The notes: a model not told the origin generated them from the letters alone. A stretch of DNA of 6,103 nt from Verrucomicrobiota bacterium (GCA_016876055.1 VHDM01000061.1:1-6103); one strand, 5' to 3'; shown: positions 1 through 6,103, counted from the first letter of the stretch. A program made the numbers and translations.

Positions 1-57
1 GCCGGCGTTCTGTTCCTCGAGGATGAGCGGGCGGAGCGGCTGGCGGTATCCCCTTGA
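1..57 (+). CDS. C-terminal end of an upstream gene, possibly an Lrp/AsnC-family regulator (partial)
   Basis: Frame 1 is open from the left edge to a TGA at 55-57 and encodes AGVLFLEDERAERLAVSP. The fragment is acidic and ends in a short 'RLAVSP' tail. From memory, Lrp/AsnC regulators of the AlaR/YugG type end in a similar way (an acidic stretch, then 'ERL-V-(S/T)P'). In Bacillus subtilis the Lrp-type gene alaR (yugG) sits directly before the aminotransferase gene alaT (yugH), and the next gene here is AlaT-like, so the context agrees. Its stop codon overlaps the start of the next gene (TTGA), which suggests translational coupling. Only 18 residues are visible and no DNA-binding domain can be seen, so the family assignment is tentative. 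That some gene ends here is more secure. Confidence 0.5.
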   Translation, partial: AGVLFLEDERAERLAVSP

Positions 58-1247
58 AGAAGCCCGGCGATTTTCTGGCGGATCATGTGCGGGCCGTGCC
101 CCGTTCCGGGATCCGTGACTTTTTCGAGCTCGTACAAAAGCGGGGCGATGTCATTTCCCTGGGAATTGGCGAGCCGGACTCGTCGGCTCCCTGGGGAGTG
201 AGGGAAGCGGCCATTTACGCGCTCGAGCACGGTCGGACCGGCTACACCTCCAACTTAGGCAGCCTGAAACTTCGTCGGGAAATCGGCCGCTACGTGGAAA
301 AAATCTTTGGCCCCACGTATGACCCGCAGTCGGAAATTCTGGTTTCGGTCGGGGTTAGCGAGGCCATCGATTTGGCATTGCGGGCCGTGCTCAATCCCGG
401 GGAAACCGTCCTCTATCACGAGCCGTGCTATGTCTCCTACGCCCCCTCCATCGCCTTGGCCCATGCGAAGGGGCGGGCCATCCACACCCGGCCTGCAGAT
501 GGTTTTCGGTTGGATCCGAAGGAGGTGGCCAAGGCCGCGGCCGGAGCCAAGGTGCTGCTCCTAAATTTCCCGACCAACCCGACCGGCGCGGTGCTGCGCG
601 GGGCGGAACTGGATGCCTTGGCCAAGGTTTGTGTGGAAAAGGATCTGCTGGTGATCAGCGATGAGATCTACGCCGAGCTGACCTACCTTGGCCGGCACGA
701 GTCGATCGTTTCCCGGCCTGGCATGCGGGAGCGGACCATCCTGTTGCACGGATTGAGCAAGGCTTTTGCGATGACCGGATTCCGGATCGGTTATGCCTGT
801 GCACCCGCCCCGCTGATTGAAGCCATGATGAAGATTCACCAGTACGCGATCCTTTGTGCGCCCACGCCCAGCCAGGAGGCGGCGACGGAGGCATTGAAGG
901 AGGCGGACACAATCGCGGAGGAGGCGAGGGCCACCTACCGCATCCGGCGGGATTTCCTGCAACGCCGGCTCCGAGAGGCGGGCCTGCCCTCCGTGCAGCC
1001 GGACGGGGCCTTCTACCTTTTTGTCGATGTGCGGGGCACCGGTCTCTCCTCGCGGGAGTTCGCCCTGCAGCTGCTGGAAGAGGAAAAAGTGGCGGTGGTG
1101 CCCGGCGATGCTTTCGGGCCGGGCGGGGAGGGATTCGTGCGTTGCAGCTACGCCACCTCGCTGGAGCGGCTGGAAGCGGCGGCCGACCGCATCGTAAAGT
1201 TCACGGCCCGGCGATCGGCGCGTCAACCGGTGCCCGCGTCGAGGTAG
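54..1247 (+). CDS. PLP-dependent class I/II aminotransferase, AlaT/YugH-like
   Basis: This is a 397-residue fold-type I aminotransferase, a normal length for the family. Such enzymes move an amino group between an amino acid and a 2-oxoacid in the cytoplasm using pyridoxal phosphate. Visible signatures are 'SLGIGEPD' (35-42), 'GYTSNLG' near 63-69, NPTG at 175-178, DEIY at 203-206 (the Asp that pairs with the PLP nitrogen, and the PLP-contacting Tyr), 'SKAFAMTGFRIGY' with Schiff-base lysine K236, and R363 in 'FVRCSYA', which binds the substrate carboxylate. The overall pattern resembles B. subtilis AlaT (YugH), an alanine transaminase, and related aspartate or aromatic aminotransferases; the substrate cannot be fixed from sequence. 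The start is TTG at 54, overlapping the upstream TGA. GTG at 87 is an alternative start and would still keep the conserved core. No good Shine-Dalgarno site is seen, which fits coupling to the upstream gene. It is the first full gene of a probable operon. Confidence 0.93.
   Translation: MKKPGDFLADHVRAVPRSGIRDFFELVQKRGDVISLGIGEPDSSAPWGVREAAIYALEHGRTGYTSNLGSLKLRREIGRYVEKIFGPTYDPQSEILVSVGVSEAIDLALRAVLNPGETVLYHEPCYVSYAPSIALAHAKGRAIHTRPADGFRLDPKEVAKAAAGAKVLLLNFPTNPTGAVLRGAELDALAKVCVEKDLLVISDEIYAELTYLGRHESIVSRPGMRERTILLHGLSKAFAMTGFRIGYACAPAPLIEAMMKIHQYAILCAPTPSQEAATEALKEADTIAEEARATYRIRRDFLQRRLREAGLPSVQPDGAFYLFVDVRGTGLSSREFALQLLEEEKVAVVPGDAFGPGGEGFVRCSYATSLERLEAAADRIVKFTARRSARQPVPASR
1241..1245 (+). 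promoter_or_regulatory. Shine-Dalgarno site supporting a CTG start at 1251
   Basis: GAGG(T) at 1241-1245 lies inside the last codons of the aminotransferase gene, with 6 nt between GAGG and the CTG at 1251. It is better placed than the sites in front of the other genes of this operon. It supports translation of the oxidoreductase from CTG rather than from the later GTG at 1332. Confidence 0.5.
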
Positions 1248-1250
1248 TTT

Positions 1251-2822
1251 CTGCGTTACGATGCGCTGATTGTCGGGGCCGGACACAACGGCCTGATTTG
1301 TGCCTGCTACCTGGCCAAGGCAGGGCTCAAGGTGGCAGTGGTCGAAAAGAGGGATTTGCCCGGCGGGGCCGTTTGCACGCGGGATGACCTCGTGCCTGGG
1401 TTTCGTTTCGATGTCGGTTCCTCGGTTCATATCATGATTCACCTCACGCCGGTGGTGGCGGAGTTGGAACTGGCCCGGGAAGGGCTGGAGTACATCGAGA
1501 TGGATCCGTGGGCTTACTACCCGGTGGACGGAACGGGCGAAGGGATTTCCTTCTACCGGGATGTAGAGCGGACTTGTGCCAGCATCGCCCGGTTCAGTCC
1601 CCGCGACGCCGAGGCTTATCGGCGCTACGTGGAGCGATGGGCGGAGCTCAACGAAGGAGTTTTTGAAACCTTCCTGGCTCCGCCGTCTCCGGGTCGGCTG
1701 TTTGGAACGATCCTCAAGCGGAACCTGTTCCGGCCGAAATCGCGTCGGCTTTGGTCCAGTCTCGACACCGCGCGGCAGCTGATGGCGCCGTACGGAGAGG
1801 TGATTCGGGAAACCTTTGAAAGCGAGCCCCTGCGCACGGCGATGCTGTGGCTGTCCGCGCAAAGTGGGCCGGCACCGGCGGAGGTGGCCAGTGGAGACAT
1901 GTTTGGCTGGAACGCAATGATCCACCGAAGCGGGGCCAAACGGGCCAAGGGGGGGAGCGGAGCCTTGAGCACGGCGTTGGTGAAATGCCTGCAGCGGCAT
2001 GGCGGGGAAATTTTCCTGGAGCATCCGGTGGAAAAGGTCGGCCGGGATGGATCTGGCTGGAGGGTGGAGGCAGCGGGGCGTTCTTTTGAAACAGAGAAAG
2101 TGGTGGCCGCCTGCCATCTCAAGACCTTTTTCACGGAAATGCTGGAGGAGGGTCCGGCCGATCTGCGAGACCGAATCGGCAAGGCAAGGATCGGCAACGG
2201 ATTTGGGATGGTGGTACGACACGCGGTGGAGGAGTTGCCGATGTATGGATCGAAGGTCCAGAACGGAAAACAGCCGCGGGAATACCACTCGGCGATGCAG
2301 TTGCTGTGCCGGGATGGGGGAATGCTCGACAGCAGTTACCATGACTATTTGGCGGGACGGCCACCGGCCCAGCCGAGCGTGGTGGCGATGACCTTCTCCT
2401 CGATCGACCCCACCTTGGCACCGGCGGGGAAGCACACCCTTTTCACTTGGGCGCAGTACCACAGCTACGAACTCCGGAACGGGGAGCATTGGGACGCCAT
2501 CCGCGAGCGGGAGGCGGACAAGCTGTACGAACTGGTCTGTCAATATGCCCCGAACATGCGTGGGAAGATGATCGGGCGCTACATCCAGACGCCGCTCGAT
2601 CTGGAGCGGGACTTGGGGTTGTTACGAGGGAATGTGATGCACTTCGAAATGAGCTTGGACCAGATGTTCATGTTCCGACCGCTGCCAGAGATTTCCTGTT
2701 ACCGGGCGCCGCTGAAGAATTTATACCTGACCGGGGCGAGCACTCATCCCGGGGGAGGGGTATTTGGGGCCAGTGGAAGGAACACCGCCAAGGTGATCCT
2801 AGGTTGGCGGGGATCAAGGTAG
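1251..2822 (+). CDS. FAD-dependent oxidoreductase of the phytoene dehydrogenase-related (COG1233/PYROXD2-like) family, probable CTG start
   Basis: Read from CTG at 1251 the product has 523 residues, normal for this flavin amine-oxidase/phytoene-desaturase superfamily. The N-terminus reads (M)RYDALIVGAGHNG, giving the GxGxxG ADP-binding motif at residues 9-14, an acidic strand end at 'VVEKR' and 'GG' at 38-39. A middle 'KGGSGALS' segment (about 233-240) and the C-terminal FAD-contact region 'YLTGASTHPGGGVFGASGRN' (about 492-511) complete the family pattern. No membrane segment is evident. A start at GTG 1332 would delete the Rossmann motif and give an implausible 496-residue protein. In the reading frame there is only TTT between the preceding TAG (1245-1247) and CTG 1251, so no ATG, GTG or TTG start is available. 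Family members desaturate or oxidise diverse substrates, including carotenoids, so the substrate is unknown. The gene follows the aminotransferase by 3 nt and is probably co-transcribed with it. Confidence 0.88.
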   Translation: MRYDALIVGAGHNGLICACYLAKAGLKVAVVEKRDLPGGAVCTRDDLVPGFRFDVGSSVHIMIHLTPVVAELELAREGLEYIEMDPWAYYPVDGTGEGISFYRDVERTCASIARFSPRDAEAYRRYVERWAELNEGVFETFLAPPSPGRLFGTILKRNLFRPKSRRLWSSLDTARQLMAPYGEVIRETFESEPLRTAMLWLSAQSGPAPAEVASGDMFGWNAMIHRSGAKRAKGGSGALSTALVKCLQRHGGEIFLEHPVEKVGRDGSGWRVEAAGRSFETEKVVAACHLKTFFTEMLEEGPADLRDRIGKARIGNGFGMVVRHAVEELPMYGSKVQNGKQPREYHSAMQLLCRDGGMLDSSYHDYLAGRPPAQPSVVAMTFSSIDPTLAPAGKHTLFTWAQYHSYELRNGEHWDAIREREADKLYELVCQYAPNMRGKMIGRYIQTPLDLERDLGLLRGNVMHFEMSLDQMFMFRPLPEISCYRAPLKNLYLTGASTHPGGGVFGASGRNTAKVILGWRGSR

Positions 2823-2839
2823 GGCGCTAAGCTTTCTCC

Positions 2840-3301
2840 ATGGCGACTTCGACGCCGGCTCGTAAGAAACAGGCCGATCCCATCCGGCAGTTTTCGATTT
2901 TTCTGGCCAACAAGGCAGGCCGGCTCTTGGAGTTGATCCGAATTTTGCAGAGCCGGCATGTGCATGTGATGGCCCTGACCATTTTGGACACCACGGACAG
3001 CGCGATTGTCCGGATGGTGGTGGATGACCCGGACACCGCCCGGGCCATTTTTCATGAGCAGGCGGTGGCGCACACCGAATCCGCGGTGGTGGTGGTGGAG
3101 TTGGAGGCGGGCACGGAACTGCCGAAGATTCTTTCCTCCCTGCTGGAGGCCGAGATCAACATCCTGACGACCTACGGTTTTCTGGTCCGGCCGGAGGGCA
3201 AGACCGCCCTCTGCCTCAATCTGGATGACAACGATCTGGGCGCGCAGGTGTTGAGTCGGGGCGGCTTCCGGTTGCTTGGCCAAAACGACATTTCCCGCTG
3301 A
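2840..3301 (+). CDS. Tandem ACT-domain protein, stand-alone regulator
   Basis: This 153-residue protein consists of two ACT-like domains and no catalytic domain. The first covers about residues 16-86: 'RQFSIFLANKAGRLLELIRIL', then 'VHVMALTILDTTDSAIVRMVVDD', the usual strand-helix-strand order with the ligand-pocket glycine in 'NKAGRL'. The second covers about 92-153: 'ELPKILSSLLEAEINILTTYGF', then 'KTALCLNLDD', ending 'GFRLLGQNDI'. The architecture matches the small double-ACT proteins of COG4747 type. ACT domains usually bind amino acids and control partner enzymes allosterically, but neither ligand nor partner is shown here. The first ~14 residues are basic and polar (ARKKQ) and outside the fold. 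The ATG at 2840 is the only good start, although no clear Shine-Dalgarno site lies at the usual distance; GGTAGGG at 2819-2825 is about 14 nt upstream. Gaps are 17 nt on the upstream side and 8 nt on the downstream side, so it is probably in the same operon. Confidence 0.85.
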   Translation: MATSTPARKKQADPIRQFSIFLANKAGRLLELIRILQSRHVHVMALTILDTTDSAIVRMVVDDPDTARAIFHEQAVAHTESAVVVVELEAGTELPKILSSLLEAEINILTTYGFLVRPEGKTALCLNLDDNDLGAQVLSRGGFRLLGQNDISR

Positions 3302-3309
3302 GCCGTCCG

Positions 3310-4410
3310 GTGAATAGGGGTTTGGAAAAAAAGATTCGGGCGGGGGAACGAATTTCTCCCCACGAGGCCGGGCAGCTTTATGAATTTCCCCTAGCCTTGC
3401 TGGGGGAGTTAGCGAATGAGCGTAGAAATCTGGCCAAACGCTCGGACTACGAGGGCCGCGGAGAAGAGGTGGTGACCTACATCGTCGACCGGAACATCAA
3501 CTACACCAACGTCTGCGATGTGTACTGCAAGTTCTGCGCCTTTTACCGCACAGAAACGGACCCCGATCATTATGTGCTTAGCCATGAGCAGATCGACCGG
3601 AAGATCGACGAACTGGTGGCCGTCGGTGGAAATCAGATTCTTTTGCAAGGAGGGCATCATCCCAAACTGGGCTTGGATTGGTACCTAGATTTGCTGCGGC
3701 ACCTGCGAGGCAAATATCCACAGGTGAATGTCCACGGCTTTTCTCCGCCGGAGTTCAATCATTTTGCCGAAGTCTTTCGGATGCCGTTGGAAGAGGTCCT
3801 TCGGAAATTCCTAGAGGCAGGTCTGGGGAGCATCCCCGGGGGAGGGGCGGAGATTTTGGTGGATCGGGTACGGCAAAGAATTGCCCCGCGAAAATGCGGT
3901 ACGGATGCCTGGTTGCGGGTCATGGAAATCGGTCACGGCCTAGGGCTACGCTCAAGTGCCACGATGATGTTTGGGCATGTGGAAACGGTGGAGGACCGGA
4001 TTGAGCATCTTGACCGTCTTCGGCAGTTGCAGGACCGGACCGGGGGCTTTACGGCTTTCATCTGCTGGACCTTTCAGCCGGAAAACACCGTCCTCAAGGC
4101 AGAAAAGACGGGGTCTCATGAGTATCTCCGGATGCAGGCGTTGTCCCGGATCTTCCTCGATAATATACCGAATGTGCAGTCGAGTTGGGTCACGCAAGGA
4201 CCGGCGATGGGTCAGGTGGCTTTACAATTCGGAGCGAACGATTTCGGCAGCCTGATGATGGAAGAAAATGTGGTCTCGAGTGCCGGCACCAGTTTTCGAC
4301 TTACCCTGGAGGAGATGCGCAGACTGATCCGGGAGGCTGGATACGAACCAAGGCAGAGGAACAATGGCTACCAACTTCTCGACCACCCGCCGGCCGGCCT
4401 GGTGGCGTAG
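3310..4410 (+). CDS. mqnC: Cyclic dehypoxanthine futalosine synthase MqnC (radical SAM)
   Basis: MqnC is a radical S-adenosylmethionine enzyme of the futalosine route to menaquinone. It cyclises dehypoxanthine futalosine to cyclic dehypoxanthine futalosine in the cytoplasm. The 366-residue product has the usual family length. The [4Fe-4S] cluster motif C-x3-C-x2-C is at C69, C73 and C76 within 'NYTNVCDVYCKFCAFYR'. Further family marks are 'QGGHHP' (113-118), 'SPPE' (145-148), 'GSIPGGGAEIL' (173-183), 'MMFGHVE' (219-225), 'WTFQPENT' (253-260) and 'GANDFGS' (308-314). The combination of 'CAFYR', 'SPPE' and 'WTFQPENT' separates it from the paralogue MqnE. The start is GTG at 3310, 8 nt after the ACT gene's TGA; TTG at 3322 is an alternative. 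No strong Shine-Dalgarno site is visible. The other pathway genes (mqnA, mqnB, mqnD, mqnE) are not in the window, and the operon partners are not known menaquinone enzymes. Confidence 0.95.
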   Translation: MNRGLEKKIRAGERISPHEAGQLYEFPLALLGELANERRNLAKRSDYEGRGEEVVTYIVDRNINYTNVCDVYCKFCAFYRTETDPDHYVLSHEQIDRKIDELVAVGGNQILLQGGHHPKLGLDWYLDLLRHLRGKYPQVNVHGFSPPEFNHFAEVFRMPLEEVLRKFLEAGLGSIPGGGAEILVDRVRQRIAPRKCGTDAWLRVMEIGHGLGLRSSATMMFGHVETVEDRIEHLDRLRQLQDRTGGFTAFICWTFQPENTVLKAEKTGSHEYLRMQALSRIFLDNIPNVQSSWVTQGPAMGQVALQFGANDFGSLMMEENVVSSAGTSFRLTLEEMRRLIREAGYEPRQRNNGYQLLDHPPAGLVA

Positions 4411-4476
4411 GAATTGAGTTTAGGCCTAGGTTGAAGAAGAGGACGGCTTAATAGCTCAAAGAGAAAAGATCTATGC
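4411..4476. other. Convergent intergenic gap, no clear terminator
   Basis: These 66 nt separate the 3' ends of mqnC and the - strand gene. They contain the perfect 8-bp palindrome TAGGCCTA at 4421-4428. A 6-bp inverted repeat, AAAGAG (4458-4463) and CTCTTT (4480-4485) with a 16-nt loop, reaches into the end of the - strand gene. Neither forms a GC-rich hairpin followed by a T run, so I do not call an intrinsic terminator, although a convergent junction would be expected to need one. Confidence 0.4.
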
Positions 4477-4860
4477 CTACTCTTTGTAGCGGATCGCGCG
4501 GCCGTTGGCGCCCCCGGCCGGACCGGTGAAGCGGAAACTGGTATCCACGCGATCCAAAACCACCGCATCGGCTTTCATCTTCCAAGCTTGTTTCTGGAGG
4601 GATTCCTTCATGGATTCCTCGTCGTCCCAAAGAAAAATTTGGGGGGCACTGACCAAACCAATGACCTCATAGGCTTTTTCCGGGCGGTCAAGCAGCAGAG
4701 GCATTTTTTTCCACGGTGCATCCCCGGAATCCTCGCTGGTCTGGTTTTTGGTTTTTTTCTTGGTGAGGTCGCGGTTGGACTGCTGGGCCCAGCTTTCCGC
4801 CAAGCAAAAAGCCGCGACCAAGGTGAATGCCGCCAAGAAGCGAAGCGTAGTGGATTGCAT
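4477..4860 (-). CDS. Small exported protein of unknown function
   Basis: This 127-residue protein begins with a signal peptide: a short basic N-region (MQSTTLR), a hydrophobic core at about residues 8-21 (FLAAFTLVAAFCLA) and a likely signal peptidase I site after SWA at residue 25. C19 follows Phe, so no proper lipobox is present. The mature protein starts with a polar, Lys/Thr-rich linker (about 26-50). A compact domain then contains 'KAYEVIGLVSA' (62-72), 'ESLQKQAWKMKADAVVLDRV' (86-105) and a Gly-rich end with 'RAIRYKE'. The order 'YEVIG.V.A', helix, 'ADAVV' resembles small periplasmic or lipoprotein domains that assemble a beta-alpha-beta unit, but I do not recognise the family. The frame is open upstream to 5100, but that extension lacks signal-peptide logic and would overlap cstA, so ATG at 4858-4860 is preferred. 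No good Shine-Dalgarno site precedes it. It is convergent with mqnC and divergent from cstA. Confidence 0.75.
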   Translation of the reverse strand: MQSTTLRFLAAFTLVAAFCLAESWAQQSNRDLTKKKTKNQTSEDSGDAPWKKMPLLLDRPEKAYEVIGLVSAPQIFLWDDEESMKESLQKQAWKMKADAVVLDRVDTSFRFTGPAGGANGRAIRYKE

Positions 4861-4880
4861 TCTGCGTTGATAAACGCGGA
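4861..4880. repeat. Imperfect inverted repeat abutting the start of the exported-protein gene
   Basis: Two 8-nt arms, TCTGCGTT (4861-4868) and AACGCGGA (4873-4880), are separated by GATA. Seven of eight pairs match and the inner five are perfect. The repeat touches the ATG of the - strand gene and lies in the divergent region shared with cstA. It could be an operator, or an RNA hairpin covering the ribosome binding region of the - strand transcript. A function is inferred only from position, and a repeat of this size can occur by chance. Confidence 0.4.
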
Positions 4881-4923
4881 GAAACGAAAGACAAGCCTGA
4901 TAGACGGACTTTTTCCCAAGCCC

Positions 4924-4928
4924 TAGGA
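4924..4928 (+). promoter_or_regulatory. Ribosome binding site of cstA
   Basis: TAGGA at 4924-4928 lies 7 nt before the ATG at 4936, a good Shine-Dalgarno match and spacing. The same bases contain an in-frame TAG (4924-4926), which closes the reading frame upstream. Only a TTG at 4930 remains as another start, so this site fixes the start of cstA. Confidence 0.6.
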
Positions 4929-4935
4929 TTTGGCG

Positions 4936-6103
4936 ATGGGCAGGAAACTCTCCCCGTTGGCCAAAGTGGGTTGGTTGCTCGTGGCTCTGGTGGGGGCCGG
5001 CTCCCTCGGCGTGGTGGCTTTGGAGAGGGGGGAGCCCGTCAACGCCCTCTGGCTCATCGTGGCAACGGGATGCGTCTACGCAATCGGTTACCGATTCCAC
5101 AGTGCTTGGTTAATGGCGACCGTCCTGACCATCGACCCTACGCGAAAAACCCCGGCGGAACGACACGCGGACGGGCAGGATTTTGTGAAGACAAACCGCT
5201 GGGTGGTCTTCGGGCACCATTTTGCGGCCATTGCCGGACCCGGGCCCTTGGTCGGGCCGGTGCTGGCGGCCCAATTTGGATATCTTCCGGGCCTGCTTTG
5301 GATTCTGGTCGGCGCCGTGCTGGGTGGCGCCGTCCACGACAGCATCATCCTTTGGCTGAGCCTACGTCGGAAAGGAAAGTCGGTAGGACAAATGTTGCGG
5401 GAGGAGGTGGGTCCGGTGGCTGGCACGCTCGCGGTGATTGGACTGCTTGGAATCATCACCATGTTAATGGCGGTGCTGGCTCTAGTGGTGGTGAAGGCCC
5501 TCGCGGAAAGTCCTTGGGGTTTGTTCACCATCGTCCTGACCATGCCGTTGGCGCTCGCGATGGGTTTGGGCATGCGGGGGGCGGACGGCCGACGGACCAT
5601 CGGGGTGACAGTGCTGGGAGTGCTGGGGTTGGTGGGTTGTGTCTGGGCGGGGAGCTGGGCCGCGGAGCACGCGGTGCTGTCCAAGATGTTCACCTGGAAA
5701 TCGACCACGCTGGCTTGGGCGATCATGGGCTACGGCTTGGCCGCCAGCGTTCTGCCGGTTTGGCTGCTCCTGGCGCCGCGTGATTACCTCAGTTCCTTCT
5801 TAAAAATTGGCACAGTGGCGGCGTTGGGTGTGGTGGTGGCTTTTCTGGCTCCGCAGCTCGAGATGCCGGCGCTGACGCGGTTCATTGACGGCACCGGCCC
5901 CATTTTCGCGGGCCCGGTTTTCCCTTTTTGTTTCATCACGATCGCCTGCGGGGCGATCAGTGGATTTCACTGCCTCGTGGCTTCGGGCACCACCCCCAAA
6001 CTGCTCGCGAGCGAGGCGGATATCCGGCTGGTGGGCTACGGGGCGATGATCACCGAGATGTGCGTGGGGGTGCTTGCACTCATCGCGGCCTGTGCCATGC
6101 CAC
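4936..6103 (+). CDS. cstA: CstA-family carbon starvation / pyruvate or peptide transporter (3' end beyond window)
   Basis: The frame is open from ATG 4936 to the right edge, giving 389 residues and one extra base. Family members are about 570-720 residues long, so roughly a third or more of the gene is missing because the window ends, not because the gene is broken. CstA proteins are polytopic inner-membrane carriers; E. coli CstA and its relative BtsT import pyruvate, and peptide uptake roles are reported in other species. Family blocks visible are 'DFVKTNRWVVFGHHFAAIAG' (82-101), 'GPLVGPVLAAQFGYLPG' (103-119), 'GAVHD' (131-135), 'LAPRDYLSSFLKIGT' (279-293), and 'ACGAISGFHCLVASGTTPKL' (337-356) followed by 'VGYGAMITE'. 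Hydrophobic segments occur near 11-29, 37-51, 95-112, 117-141, 163-187, 197-212, 222-240, 257-280 and 291-305. It is transcribed divergently from the exported-protein gene, so it has its own promoter within the 75-nt gap or nearby. No confident -35/-10 pair could be assigned. Confidence 0.94.
   Translation, partial: MGRKLSPLAKVGWLLVALVGAGSLGVVALERGEPVNALWLIVATGCVYAIGYRFHSAWLMATVLTIDPTRKTPAERHADGQDFVKTNRWVVFGHHFAAIAGPGPLVGPVLAAQFGYLPGLLWILVGAVLGGAVHDSIILWLSLRRKGKSVGQMLREEVGPVAGTLAVIGLLGIITMLMAVLALVVVKALAESPWGLFTIVLTMPLALAMGLGMRGADGRRTIGVTVLGVLGLVGCVWAGSWAAEHAVLSKMFTWKSTTLAWAIMGYGLAASVLPVWLLLAPRDYLSSFLKIGTVAALGVVVAFLAPQLEMPALTRFIDGTGPIFAGPVFPFCFITIACGAISGFHCLVASGTTPKLLASEADIRLVGYGAMITEMCVGVLALIAACAMP

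Noticed and set aside
1332..1334. GTG as start of the oxidoreductase
   Set aside because: It would remove the GxGxxG FAD-binding motif encoded at 1251-1331 and leave an incomplete Rossmann fold.
561..2543. 660-residue open frame on the - strand
   Set aside because: It lies antisense across two well-supported genes and their junction. Its product is rich in Arg, His, Pro and Gln without any recognisable domain, and long antisense frames are common in GC-rich DNA.
3084..3098. GGT/GTG triplet run in the ACT gene
   Set aside because: It simply encodes a run of valines in a beta strand and is not a repeat element.
4458..4485. Possible terminator hairpin AAAGAG/CTCTTT
   Set aside because: The stem is only 6 AT-rich-to-mixed base pairs with a 16-nt loop and no following T run of useful length, so it is not a convincing intrinsic terminator.
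4861..4935. Sigma70-like promoters in the divergent gap (TTGATA at 4867-4872 on +; TTGTCT with TATCAA 16 nt further on -)
   Set aside because: The + strand box has no matching -10 at usual spacing. The - strand pair would place the transcript start at the ATG itself. Neither is strong enough to annotate.
4861..5100. N-terminal extension of the exported-protein frame to 5100
   Set aside because: The extension overlaps the start of cstA, is His/Gln/Arg-rich and would bury the signal peptide inside the protein. ATG at 4858-4860 gives a normal signal peptide.
4971..5783. 270-residue + strand open frame inside the transporter region
   Set aside because: It is out of frame with CstA and has a Gly/Arg-rich, domain-free product. 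The CstA frame carries clear family motifs and a proper start, but it lacks a stop because the window ends.

Overview
The window is GC-rich bacterial chromosomal DNA with tightly packed genes, frequent non-ATG starts and weak Shine-Dalgarno sites. It carries a futalosine-pathway menaquinone gene (mqnC), an AlaT/YugH-like aminotransferase and a CstA-type transporter. This mix fits a Verrucomicrobia/PVC-type or similar bacterium that makes menaquinone by the futalosine route. That placement is an impression from gene content and style, not a computed assignment.

Layout. Positions 1-57 hold the last 18 codons of an upstream gene, probably an Lrp/AsnC regulator. Its TGA stop overlaps the TTG start of a class I/II PLP aminotransferase (54-1247). 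Three nucleotides later, in the same frame, comes a COG1233/PYROXD2-like FAD oxidoreductase. Its N-terminal Rossmann motif is encoded upstream of the first ATG/GTG, so its start is most likely CTG at 1251. A tandem-ACT-domain protein (2840-3301) follows after 17 nt, and the radical SAM enzyme MqnC (3310-4410) after 8 nt. All of these run on the + strand with gaps of 17 nt or less, so they are probably one operon. A 66-nt gap separates mqnC from a convergent small exported protein on the - strand (4477-4860). A 75-nt divergent gap with an imperfect inverted repeat leads to cstA (4936 onward, + strand), which runs off the right edge.

How the genes fit together. The Lrp-type regulator (if correct), the aminotransferase and the ACT protein all suggest amino-acid sensing or metabolism. 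MqnC catalyses a menaquinone step, and CstA imports pyruvate or peptides in characterised species. No common pathway links all of them on sequence evidence. The shared operon may reflect co-expression with the state of amino-acid and respiratory metabolism, which is inference. I see no mobile element, CRISPR array, RNA gene or defence system. The most unusual point is the CTG start, or alternatively an in-frame amber junction, between the aminotransferase and the oxidoreductase.
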